A stretch of 64,000 bases of DNA from Myxococcota bacterium (lineage in GTDB: Bacteria; Myxococcota_A; UBA796; JAFGLY01). A model generated the notes under the pieces. That model was not told where the DNA came from and searched no databases. It worked only from the letters and a program-made list of their open reading frames with translations. The position numbers and the translations under genes were made by a program. Location: positions 1 to 64,000 of the forward strand of contig JAJRWT010000039.1 in the NCBI GenBank assembly GCA_024276675.1, written 5' to 3'. Shown piece by piece: positions 8,588 to 17,644 of the stretch. Every line of letters begins with the position of its first letter. Position 1 is the stretch's first letter.

Positions 8588-9799
8588 TCAGAAGAGAGAG
8601 AGTTGCCCGCAGGTGGGGGCACGCGAGGGCATGAGGGTGGCAGCAAGAGCCCGCGCCTCTTGGAGAGCCAAGGTTGTAATGCCCTTGAAGGGTTGCTGCC
8701 GGGCCCTCTCCAGGTTCACCATGAACTCCCGTTCGACATCTCGGAAGGTGGCTTTCCCCCGAGCGTTGCGCAAGCGCGTCTCTGCCCATTGCTCCAGCTC
8801 GACACCTGCGGCCTCCAGGTGCCTGAATGGCCGCCCGGCCAGGCGTTCCCGCAGCGCCTTGTGTTGGAGGAGCACCGACAACTCCGAGTAGGCCGGGATC
8901 AAGGAGGCGAAAAGAGAGTGGGGCAGGTGCGGCGGGATGCCGTGCCGGTGCCTCGCTTCTGTGAAGAAAGCGTCGATACGCCGGTAGTAGTCGCCCCGGG
9001 CGGAACCGGAGCGAATGGCCACCGCGTAGAGGCGGCGGTACTGGGGAACAAGCTGGGGATGGCGCTCCCGGAGCCGCACCATGTAGTTTTCTCGCTGACG
9101 CCCGGGCCTCAAGGTGAGACCGCTGCTTAGAATGAAGTCCACCCCGGTTCGGGCTGCTTGGGCCACGAGCCGTTGGATGTCGTCGGCCCCGTCCGTGACG
9201 CCCGGGAGCATGGGCATGGCCATCACTCCGGTGGCGATGCCGCGGGCACGGGCGGCGCCCAGGACGCGCCAGCGCTCGCTCAAGGGCGATGCGCCGGGCT
9301 CGAAGAAGCCCGCGGTGGAGTCGCTGGTGGTGTTGATACTGAAAGACAGTATGGCACTGGTCTCTTTGGCTATGGCCTCCAACAGGTCCAGGTCACGCTC
9401 CACCAGGGCGGACTTGGTGAGTACATGCACCGGTACGCCGTACTTCAGGGCCAACTCCAGGGCGCCCCTGGCCAGGCCGTGTTGTTCCTCGGCCGGCTGG
9501 TAGGCATCGGAGACGCCGCCCCCCAGGAACAGGAAACCGGGCTCGGGGAGTCGCGACAGCTCGTTGCGGAGCAGTTCGACGGCGTTGCCCTTGACGATGA
9601 TGTCTCTCTCGAAATCGCCTTCCACGTAGTAACGCTCCGCCCTGCCATCGCAGTAGACACATCCATGTTCACAGCCACGGTATAGATTCATGGCGTAGCG
9701 AGCCACAAACCAGGAATCTGTCATGTGTCGATCCCGGAGAATCGTCCGGGCCGCCACAATTCGGTGTCTTTCCGTTTCGATGGCTGGTCTGTTTACCAT
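8588..9799 (-). CDS. SPL-family (spore photoproduct lyase-like) radical SAM protein
   Basis: 403 residues from the ATG at 9799 (MVNRPAIETERHR). The frame stays open upstream through an octanucleotide repeat, but that extension (EEGKKGRR repeats) is low-complexity and was rejected as coding. The [4Fe-4S]/SAM motif is CEHGCVYC (CX3CX2C) within ARYAMNLYRGCEHGCVYCDG. LFLGGGVSDAYQPAE, VLTKSALVERDLDLL and SFSINTT follow the pattern of the SplB/PA0069-type radical SAM family. The real substrate is unknown; many of these proteins are not spore photoproduct lyases. It stands alone on the minus strand. Confidence 0.85.
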   Translation of the reverse strand: MVNRPAIETERHRIVAARTILRDRHMTDSWFVARYAMNLYRGCEHGCVYCDGRAERYYVEGDFERDIIVKGNAVELLRNELSRLPEPGFLFLGGGVSDAYQPAEEQHGLARGALELALKYGVPVHVLTKSALVERDLDLLEAIAKETSAILSFSINTTSDSTAGFFEPGASPLSERWRVLGAARARGIATGVMAMPMLPGVTDGADDIQRLVAQAARTGVDFILSSGLTLRPGRQRENYMVRLRERHPQLVPQYRRLYAVAIRSGSARGDYYRRIDAFFTEARHRHGIPPHLPHSLFASLIPAYSELSVLLQHKALRERLAGRPFRHLEAAGVELEQWAETRLRNARGKATFRDVEREFMVNLERARQQPFKGITTLALQEARALAATLMPSRAPTCGQLSLF

Positions 9800-9871
9800 T
9801 CTTCCCTTCTTCCCTTCTTCCCTTCTTCCCTTCTTCCCTTCTTCCCTTCTTCCCTTCTTCCCTTCTTCCCT
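9800..9871. repeat. Octanucleotide microsatellite, about nine copies, abutting a start codon
   Basis: The plus strand reads about nine perfect copies of CCCTTCTT. On the minus strand this is a purine-rich GAAGGGAA tract ending directly at the ATG of the radical SAM gene, so the last unit would serve as its Shine-Dalgarno. Eight is not a multiple of three, so copy-number change alters the length of any upstream frame and the spacing to upstream promoter elements. This is the usual architecture of slipped-strand phase variation. Confidence 0.9.
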
Positions 9872-10089
9872 GTTATCCCGCCACGGCCACGCGGACCTGG
9901 GCAGGAGCAGTCCTTGATCTCCCCTGCTCCGTACGCCCGCAGGGGCATCGGGAAATGGGCCCCGGAGGTGCCGGTCACGGCCATCCAACCCGATGTATCA
10001 GCCGCGCCCCCCTCCAGAGAGGCCCATCCAGAGAAGATGGTCATCGTGGAACATTGTCCTCCGAGCGATGGCACGTCGGTCTCCTCCCC

Positions 10090-10190
10090 CCCAGTAGAGG
10101 CATGGGCTGGACACGTTGGACCGACTTCCAGACGCTCGCCCTGCTTCCGCTCCCGGCATCCCCATCCTTCGCGGGGCATCTCCTGTGCCC
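10090..10190. repeat. Two degenerate CRISPR-repeat-like units on the array's distal side
   Basis: A stretch at about 10157-10185 reads ATCCCCATCCTTCGCGGGGC, close to the internal part of the array repeat (AATCCCCTCCTTCGCGGGGC). A second, weaker match at about 10098-10113 ends GGCATGGGCTGGAC (array repeat: GGCATGGGCTGCGAC). Their equivalent positions are 76 bp apart, which equals the mean period of the array. They may be decayed old repeats, but the second match is weak. Confidence 0.45.
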
Positions 10191-10249
10191 TGCCCCTGGA
10201 ACATATCCTCTCCACCCCTGACACAACCATCAACACAGGACTCCGCATC

Positions 10250-10536
10250 TGGAGGTATGGTGCCAGTTTTGCGCCAAAGTTGGAGGTATGGTGCCAGTTT
10301 TGCGCCAAAGTTGGAGGTATGGTGCCAGTTTTGCGCTGAACTCCCACCGCTCTGCTGCTGCAGGCCTGTTCTGCTCTTGGCGCTCAACGGTACAAAGCGC
10401 GTTTTCGCCGAAGCGCTGCCTTATCCCGCAGCCACTTGGTCACGGATCGCAGCAAAAACGGCACCATACCTCCGGGATCGCAGCAAAAACGGCACCATAC
10501 CTCCGGGATCGCAGCAAAAACGGCACCATACCTCCG
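10250..10536. mobile_element. Two inverted clusters of 31-bp repeats (possible IS21-like end remnant or MITE)
   Basis: Three tandem 31-bp units start at 10250, 10281 and 10312 (each begins TGGAGGTATGGTGCC). About 100 bp further on, three tandem 31-bp units in the opposite orientation occupy about 10443-10536 (each contains AACGGCACCATACCTCC). The inner GGAGGTATGGTGCC is shared by both clusters as an inverted repeat. Multiple short repeats at both ends in inverted orientation are a feature of IS21-family ends, but there is no transposase in between, so at most this is a deleted or non-autonomous derivative. Assignment is inference. Confidence 0.55.
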
Positions 10537-10559
10537 GGCATGTCGTTGGTTTGCGACTT

Positions 10560-10709
10560 GGCCCCCCTGTCGCCTAGCCCCCCTGCCACCTGCCGTCTGG
10601 CCCCCTGCCGCCTGACGCCTGACGCCTGCCGCCTGGCCCCCCTGTCGCCTAGCCCCCCTGCCACCTGCCGTCTGGCCCCCTGCCGCCTGTCGCCTGACGC
10701 CTGCCTCCT
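10560..10709. repeat. 75-bp tandem duplication next to the CRISPR array
   Basis: A C-rich unit starting GGCCCCCCTGTCGCCTAGCC at 10560 recurs at 10635 with few changes. Each copy itself consists of smaller CTGCCGCCTGACGC-like iterations. It ends six bases before the first CRISPR repeat. No coding capacity. Confidence 0.8.
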
Positions 10710-10715
10710 GGGCCT

Positions 10716-13700
10716 GTTTCAATCCCCTCCTTCGCGGGGCATGGGCTGCGACGAGGAGGTCGTCCACGACATCCTGAACGACCTGCTCCGGTTTCAATCC
10801 CCTCCTTCGCGGGGCATGGGCTGCGACTGGGCTGTATGCATGTACCTGCTTCCTTCTCTTCCCCCTTATGTTTCAATCCCCTCCTTCGCGGGGCATGGGC
10901 TGCGACTGCCGCCGGAAATTGCCTGCAAAATGATAGTGGCGTTGTTTCAATCCCCTCCTTCGCGGGGCATGGGCTGCGACACCGTCAACATGGAAGGCGA
11001 AGGGCTCAAGCAGTCCCTAAGTTTCAATCCCCTCCTTCGCGGGGCATGGGCTGCGACCCCAGCGCCCCAGACTTGTGATCTGGGGAGAAACCGGTCTGTT
11101 TCAATCCCCTCCTTCGCGGGGCATGGGCTGCGACCATCATCGCATGGTCGTCGTCCGCAGCAACAGTCGCTGGTTTCAATCCCCTCCTTCGCGGGGCATG
11201 GGCTGCGACTGTTTTCATTTCTGCGCGAAGCTCGCGCGAGAAGGTTTGCCGTTTCAATCCCCTCCTTCGCGGGGCATGGGCTGCGACTTGACACCACAGA
11301 AGGGCGAATGGCTCAGGCCCTGGGGAAGTTTCAATCCCCTCCTTCGCGGGGCATGGGCTGCGACCCGCGACCATTAGCACCTACCGCATCCCGCGTGAGG
11401 ACTACGAGTTTCAATCCCCTCCTTCGCGGGGCATGGGCTGCGACTTCGCGGACGGCCCACAAGATGCGAGCCCTGCTCGCCGGACCGTTTCAATCCCCTC
11501 CTTCGCGGGGCATGGGCTGCGACCACCACCACACTCCGCCTTTCCGGTCCCCACCCTGCGCCGTTTCAATCCCCTCCTTCGCGGGGCATGGGCTGCGACT
11601 CGCGGGAGAGATCATGGACGCCTTTGCTCTCGTGCTGATGTTTCAATCCCCTCCTTCGCGGGGCATGGGCTGCGACCACCACGACGACACTGAGACTTCA
11701 CGGACCCCATCCTGGTTTCAATCCCCTCCTTCGCGGGGCATGGGCTGCGACGCGGTTGTCCGGAGTGCATCCGGATCCCGCGACCTGCGAGTTTCAATCC
11801 CCTCCTTCGCGGGGCATGGGCTGCGACAAGTCAGGATCGCCTACGGATGCAAAGGCGGCAGCCTTCCGTTTCAATCCCCTCCTTCGCGGGGCATGGGCTG
11901 CGACTCGCTACTCGTCCGGATCAGCGAGGAGACGCATCGGTTTCAATCCCCTCCTTCGCGGGGCATGGGCTGCGACTCCCCAAGGATCTGGTCCAGGTCT
12001 TCAACCAGCTCTGGGCAGTTTCAATCCCCTCCTTCGCGGGGCATGGGCTGCGACTCTGACAAAACGGTCGAGAAGCTCTTCTCGAAACTGATCAGTTTCA
12101 ATCCCCTCCTTCGCGGGGCATGGGCTGCGACAAAACAACCAAAGGAGAAAGAAAATGGAATACACCACCGGTTTCAATCCCCTCCTTCGCGGGGCATGGG
12201 CTGCGACCTGGGAGCCGCTGCGGTGGCGCAAGCCCAGGCGGATCAGTTTCAATCCCCTCCTTCGCGGGGCATGGGCTGCGACTCCTCGCTTCCCGCCCCG
12301 ACAAAAGGGGCGAGGCATCCTACGTTTCAATCCCCTCCTTCGCGGGGCATGGGCTGCGACAAAGGAGATGTGCCGTGATAATCAATGGTACGCCGCGTAA
12401 GTTTCAATCCCCTCCTTCGCGGGGCATGGGCTGCGACCTCTGAGGGCGTGGAAATCGTTAAAAGAGATCTCGAGATTAGTTTCAATCCCCTCCTTCGCGG
12501 GGCATGGGCTGCGACCTCTGAGGGCGTGGAAATCGTTAAAAGAGATCTCGAGATTAGTTTCAATCCCCTCCTTCGCGGGGCATGGGCTGCGACGTGGACC
12601 ATGAGTGGACCTGTTCAACCTGGGGCGACGGTAGTTTCAATCCCCTCCTTCGCGGGGCATGGGCTGCGACAAGCTTGATCGGACAAGCTAGCATCGCGCT
12701 GATCGTCTGGTTTCAATCCCCTCCTTCGCGGGGCATGGGCTGCGACACGGTGACGGCCTGCGCCGTCACCGTCACCGACACGGACGTTTCAATCCCCTCC
12801 TTCGCGGGGCATGGGCTGCGACCGAGGGTGCCACCTGCCTAACCTTCTACCCCGCGTGGTAGAGTTTCAATCCCCTCCTTCGCGGGGCATGGGCTGCGAC
12901 AACAATTACCGATGATAGGACTAAAAAAATTAGAAGCTAGTTTCAATCCCCTCCTTCGCGGGGCATAGGCTGCGACTGGGGGCCACAGTCGGGACGAACC
13001 TCGCTTACCTTCTCGTGTTTCAATCCCCTCCTTCGCGGGGCATGGGCTGCGACAAGGAAGGTAGCCACACCCGCAACCACCCCGACACGGGAAGTTTCAA
13101 TCCCCTCCTTCGCGGGGCATGGGCTGCGACTTGTTGGCGGAGCTGCCCAGCATCTACTGAGCACTCCGCCTGTTTCAATCCCCTCCTTCGCGGGGCATGG
13201 GCTGCGACGATGTAGCATTCCTCCTCCACCCCACCCTGCTCGCTGGCTGGTTTCAATCCCCTCCTTCGCGGGGCATGGGCTGCGACCCTGGCCTACTACG
13301 AGGCCCTACCCCCCGAGTGGATGCGGTTTCAATCCCCTCCTTCGCGGGGCATGGGCTGCGACCTTGCGCGGAGTGGACGCTGCAGAGCGCATGGACTCCA
13401 CGGTTTCAATCCCCTCCTTCGCGGGGCATGGGCTGCGACGGAGAGAGCCATGCTTAGTCTCCCATGGCCCCCCAAGCCAGTTTCAATCCCCTCCTTCGCG
13501 GGGCATGGGCTGCGACTTAGCGCGCCGTGTCGCGCACAGCACTCAACCGAGTTGAGTTTCAATCCCCTCCTTCGCGGGGCATGGGCTGCGACCCGACTGG
13601 AGCAGGACGAGATCCCTGTGGATGCTCGTCCGAGTTTCAATCCCCTCCTTCGCGGGGCATGGGCTGCGACTGTGTAGATGCGATGAATTGTGGGAGTTGT

Positions 13701-14581
13701 GGGAAGAGAGTTTCAATCCCCTCCTTCGCGGGGCATGGGCTGCGACTCTACGACCCGGTCCAGGGTCGGCTCACTCCAATCTGCGTTGTTTCAATCCCCT
13801 CCTTCGCGGGGCATGGGCTGCGACGGAACAGGGTCCACAAGACATATTTGCGCAATATATTTGTTTCAATCCCCTCCTTCGCGGGGCATGGGCTGCGACC
13901 CTTGAGCCCTGAGGGTGGCTACAAGGAGGCGAGAATCCTGTTTCAATCCCCTCCTTCGCGGGGCATGGGCTGCGACTCCTGTGACCTGGGAAGGTCGCGC
14001 ACCGTCCACAAGATGTTTCAATCCCCTCCTTCGCGGGGCATGGGCTGCGACGAGCGTTGACGGCGGGACCGGTCGCCGTCTCCTTGCGTTTCAATCCCCT
14101 CCTTCGCGGGGCATGGGCTGCGACGAGGAGATCCCGCATGATGCTCGCCCCAAGGATGAAGACAGTTTCAATCCCCTCCTTCGCGGGGCATGGGCTGCGA
14201 CCAAGGGTTCGCATTCGTTGGGTCCACGTGGCTCAGCGCGAGTTTCAATCCCCTCCTTCGCGGGGCATGGGCTGCGACTCGGCTGACGACGTGACCATCC
14301 GGGAAGCCGGAGGCGTTTCAATCCCCTCCTTCGCGGGGCATGGGCTGCGACGAGCCGCCTTCGTGGCTTCCTCATGGCTCAACGCAATGTTTCAATCCCC
14401 TCCTTCGCGGGGCATGGGCTGCGACCCAGGGGGCCCACAGCGCATGAAAGGAGAAAATCATGCGCGTTTCAATCCCCTCCTTCGCGGGGCATGGGCTGCG
14501 ACCATCGCCGTGGCGGGCTGGGTTCTCCCCCCGGAGGACGCCTCGTTTCAATCCCCTCCTTCGCGGGGCATGGGCTGCGAC
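10716..14581 (-). CRISPR. CRISPR array, 51 repeats and 50 spacers, no cas genes in the window
   Basis: A 37-bp repeat, on the plus strand beginning GTTTCAATCCCCTCC and ending GGGCATGGGCTGCGAC, occurs 51 times from 10716 to 14581 with spacers of 35-43 nt. Only the repeat at 12940 shows a change (CATAGGC for CATGGGC). CCCC and GGGG arms give a short hairpin. The reverse complement ends in ATTGAAAC, the usual 3' end of many type I and III repeats and 5' handle of their crRNAs, so leftward transcription from a leader at 14582 onward is inferred. Spacers at 12438-12478 and 12516-12556 are identical. No cas gene is recognisable within 10.7 kb to the left or 49 kb to the right. Confidence 0.98.
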
Positions 14582-15293
14582 AGCGGCCCTTGGTTCGTTC
14601 GTTGGAAACTGGAGAATCGAGGGCAAAAACGCCGACCTCTTCCAAAATGCCTTGACATGTCAAACCGCCGGAAACCGGACGGACGTAAGTCCTTGAAATT
14701 CCACGATTTCCATTTGCGCCGACCTCACGGACGAAACTGGGTTTTCGAAGAGGGCCAGAGGTTGGCGCAAGACGGGCAGTATCTGGCCGCGCTAACCGCA
14801 AGCCGGACAAAAATGGCGCAGTGCTTCCAGGCTGCAAGCAATGCCAAGCAGCACACTCCGCAAGGGAGCCAAAGGCTACCTGGAGAACATGGCTGGGAAG
14901 GCATGGCCCTGTTGGCGTCTGACTGGGCATGGCTCTATTGGAACATGTCTTATGGAGAATTTCAAAGAACATGGCCCCCAAGGAAGGCGAGACTGACTCT
15001 ATACCACATCGAGAGGCTGGGCAAAGAGAAGATCATCTACGGGGATCCTTGCTGGAAATGGAACCGCTTTCAATAGATGAAGCCCCTCTGAAGACACTCC
15101 CGCGCAAGAAGTCCCGCGCAAGAAATAAAGATGGGGAGCAACACCTGTGAGTGATGGTTTCCAGCCTTCGCATGGTGGGCGGAAATGGCGTTCTCACCGA
15201 GGACCAGCGAGGCCGAGACGCCCCGGGCCAGGGTTGCTCCACGGCCACGCAGGAGTCTCGTCCCTCCGCCTCGGACTTTCCAGGGCCTGTGGG
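14582..15293 (-). promoter_or_regulatory. Inferred CRISPR leader and adjoining non-coding region
   Basis: With leftward transcription, the leader would start at 14582. The first 150-200 bases are richer in A and T than their surroundings and contain a perfect 12-nt palindrome, TTGACATGTCAA, at 14652-14663, about 70 bp from the first repeat. Its TTGACA half resembles a -35 element, but no good -10 was seen. The remainder up to 15293 contains no convincing gene; open frames there are continuations of frames through the array or antisense to the membrane-protein gene. Confidence 0.5.
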
Positions 15294-17198
15294 TCAAGGG
15301 GACTGGGCCCCCGGGCCATGCTTCTGACATGGGAGCGGGCCTTGGCCGGAGAACTGCCAGGTGAGCCACCAGGGCGAGACGGAACGAGGGGCTGCGCGGC
15401 TCTTGGCTTCTTCCAGGAGCAGCTCCGCCCAGGGTGCGTCGGGACCGTCCACCCTGCTGTGCTGGGGTGGAACGTGGGCAGCGGGATCCGGCAGCACCAG
15501 GAGGAGTCCCGCGTCTTCTACCTGGTCCAGCACCCGGCGGGCGCAGTCCCTGGAGGATCGCCTTCCCGTGCAGCAGTTGGTGGGACGAACGATGACCGAT
15601 GGCACCCCCGCCAGGGCCGCACCCAACTCCAGGTGGGCCTCGCGCCTGTCGCGCAGGTGAACGCCGGCGACCCCTCGTGGAGCCTTGCGCGGTATCTCCA
15701 TCATGTCCAGAGCCCCGACTGCCGAGACGGTGTAGTCGAAACCCAGCATCCGGTACCGGTGGGCAAAGAAGGAGGGGGGGCGCGGCAGGGTTGCCCCGGC
15801 GGTGCCCAACAGGGGGGACCTCTGCTCGCTCCACGCGCGAAGATAGGCCAGGGAGTCCAGCAGCAGGAAAGCGGTGAGCGCCGCCGCCGGGAGCCAGCCC
15901 AGCACCCTGAATCGACGGAAGCCAGGCGCCGTCGGGAAAGAGGCTGCACGAAACAGCCGGCTCGGGCCCCGGCGAGGGGCGCCAGGCGCGTAGCGAGACG
16001 GGCCATGCTGGATATCGGGCGTTGAAGGCGTATTGAAATACGTCGAAGCGCCCGATGCCCAGCAGGGCCCGGCACAGTAGCGCATGGCGCTCCGCAGCGG
16101 ACCCGAGCTTTCCCGACGGCTCCCAGGGGGCAGGCGCCCAGCCCAGGCCGCCAGCCCGCCCACGGCAAAGCCGGCCAGCACCAGGAGGCCGAAAGAGGCG
16201 AACACGAGATACCGGGGGCAGACGTGGTGCCCCAGAGACCAGGCGGTAGCGCAGAGAACGACCCCGGAGAGCAGAGCCAGGAAGAGTCGGGCCAGATAGA
16301 GCTTTCCCGGCAAGATGGCCCCCAGCAGGGCCATGGCCATGAGCAAGGGAAAGGCGGCGTCGAAACCCGAGTGCTGCTCCAGGTTCATGATCCACTGCAT
16401 CCCGGAGACCAGGTGCCCAGGATGGAGCGAGGAGTTGGCGCCGGTGGTTTCGGGCATTCGGAACTGGCTGATGAGCCACCAGCGCCCTGCCAGGGCGCCG
16501 GCGAGAGCGGCAATTGGCGTGAGCAGCCGCCACGGGCTGTCACGCCTCCAGAGAAAGAGAAAGGGGACCAGCAGCAGGAAGGCCACCGCTGGTAGGGCCG
16601 TCACCTTCACACCCAGGCCCACGACGGCCAGGGCGCCCCCCGCCAGGGCCACGGGAGGCCCGCGCCAACGCAAACGCATGGCGCACCAGCACATGCCCAC
16701 ACCCAGCCAGGCAGCGGCTCCCGCTGGCGCGTCTCCCCCCACCATGATGGACAGGAAGATGTGTTGGGACCATGCGCCCGCCACCAGGCCGGCCCCCAGG
16801 GCGGCAACTCGACCGCCCAGGGCCCAGCCCGCCAGCATCGTGCCAAGGATGCCCAACATGCCGCTGCCAAGCACCAGGAGCCTGGCTGCCGCCAGGGGGG
16901 ACAGCCCGGTCATGGCTATCAGAACGTGCAGCAGCTTGGAGTCCCAACCAGGGGCCTCGCCCGTGATGGAGTAGAGTACGATCTGGGCTCCAGCGGGCCC
17001 GGGAACATCCCCCAGATCCAGGCCCCACGTGGCGACGAGCCTCCACAGGAGCGCCATCCCCCAGACCACTATCAGCGGCAGCCACCACGACGATCTCCGG
17101 CGGGCGGCGCCCTGCACCCGGGCGGTGGAGTCCGCGGAACTGTCCCCACGAACGGAAGGCTCTTCCACGGGGGCTGGTTCTTGCGAGTTGGAAGCCAT
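15294..17198 (-). CDS. Polytopic membrane protein, possibly GT-C-type glycosyltransferase
   Basis: 634 residues from the ATG at 17198 (MASNSQEPAPVEEP); the frame extends upstream through 46-bp repeats that I do not regard as coding. After a hydrophilic N-terminus come about ten hydrophobic segments, including LPLIVVWGMALLW, ALAGGALAVVGLGVKV, AVAFLLLVPFLFLW and LFLALLSGVVLCA. A soluble C-terminal portion of roughly 150 residues follows (DMMEIPRKAPRGVAG, LLVLPDPAAHVPPQH). The pattern suits ArnT/PMT-like glycosyltransferases or other polytopic transferases, but no catalytic motif is certain. It lies downstream of the PPTase gene on the same strand, separated by tandem repeats, so it may or may not be cotranscribed. 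Confidence 0.6.
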   Translation of the reverse strand: MASNSQEPAPVEEPSVRGDSSADSTARVQGAARRRSSWWLPLIVVWGMALLWRLVATWGLDLGDVPGPAGAQIVLYSITGEAPGWDSKLLHVLIAMTGLSPLAAARLLVLGSGMLGILGTMLAGWALGGRVAALGAGLVAGAWSQHIFLSIMVGGDAPAGAAAWLGVGMCWCAMRLRWRGPPVALAGGALAVVGLGVKVTALPAVAFLLLVPFLFLWRRDSPWRLLTPIAALAGALAGRWWLISQFRMPETTGANSSLHPGHLVSGMQWIMNLEQHSGFDAAFPLLMAMALLGAILPGKLYLARLFLALLSGVVLCATAWSLGHHVCPRYLVFASFGLLVLAGFAVGGLAAWAGRLPPGSRRESSGPLRSAMRYCAGPCWASGASTYFNTPSTPDIQHGPSRYAPGAPRRGPSRLFRAASFPTAPGFRRFRVLGWLPAAALTAFLLLDSLAYLRAWSEQRSPLLGTAGATLPRPPSFFAHRYRMLGFDYTVSAVGALDMMEIPRKAPRGVAGVHLRDRREAHLELGAALAGVPSVIVRPTNCCTGRRSSRDCARRVLDQVEDAGLLLVLPDPAAHVPPQHSRVDGPDAPWAELLLEEAKSRAAPRSVSPWWLTWQFSGQGPLPCQKHGPGAQSP

Positions 17199-17256
17199 AC
17201 CCTGAGGTATCCAGGTTGGGCGGATCTGGCAGAAACAGGGCTGTGGACTCTGGCGG

Positions 17257-17500
17257 CGACCCCCGGGCTCTGGAACGAGCCCGGGGCGCCCCCTGGTGGC
17301 AACGACCCCCGGGCTCTGGAACGAGCCCGGGGCGCCCCCTGGTGGCGACGACCCCCGGGCTCCGGAACGAGCCCTGGGCGCCCCCTGTTGGCGACGACCC
17401 CCGGGCTCCGGAACGAGCCCTGGGCGCCCCCCCCTGTTGGCGACGACCCCCGGGCTCCGGAACGAGCCCTGGGCACCCCCGGGTGGCGGCGACCCCAGCG
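17257..17500. repeat. 46-bp tandem hairpin repeat, five copies plus a degenerate sixth
   Basis: Units starting CGACCCCCGGGCT begin at 17257, 17303, 17349, 17395 and 17444 (one with a 3-bp insertion), and a degenerate copy begins at 17490. Each contains an imperfect palindrome, CGGGCTC...GAGCCC. The block fills much of the 446-bp gap between two minus-strand genes and would be transcribed with any read-through mRNA. Possible roles are transcription attenuation or mRNA stabilisation; it could equally be a neutral minisatellite. Confidence 0.88.
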
Positions 17501-17644
17501 AGCCATGGGAACCCTGGGCGGCAGCGGCCACCGGCTCCGGGGCGAGCCGTCGGCGCCCCGGGAGGTGGCGGCCTGGCTCGCCCCAGGATCCTGGGCCAGG
17601 GAGCGGGTCTCGGCGGATCTACCCCTTCAAAAAATGGAAAGCCG

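Noticed and set aside
9800..9988. N-terminal extension of the radical SAM protein with EEGKKGRR repeats
   Set aside because: It is the octanucleotide repeat read in frame. It is not expected in the family, and the ATG at 9799 directly follows a good ribosome-binding tract.
10288..12378. Very long open frames across the CRISPR array, up to 696 residues, with recurring PPSRGMGCD or LLRGAW units
   Set aside because: They are translations of the 37-bp repeat and spacers. All frames show the same periodic motif, and no start site or family supports a protein.
17199..17531. N-terminal extension of the membrane protein through the 46-bp repeats
   Set aside because: The extension is a translation of the minisatellite (recurring GLVPEPGGRR units); the ATG at 17198 gives a normal start to the membrane protein.
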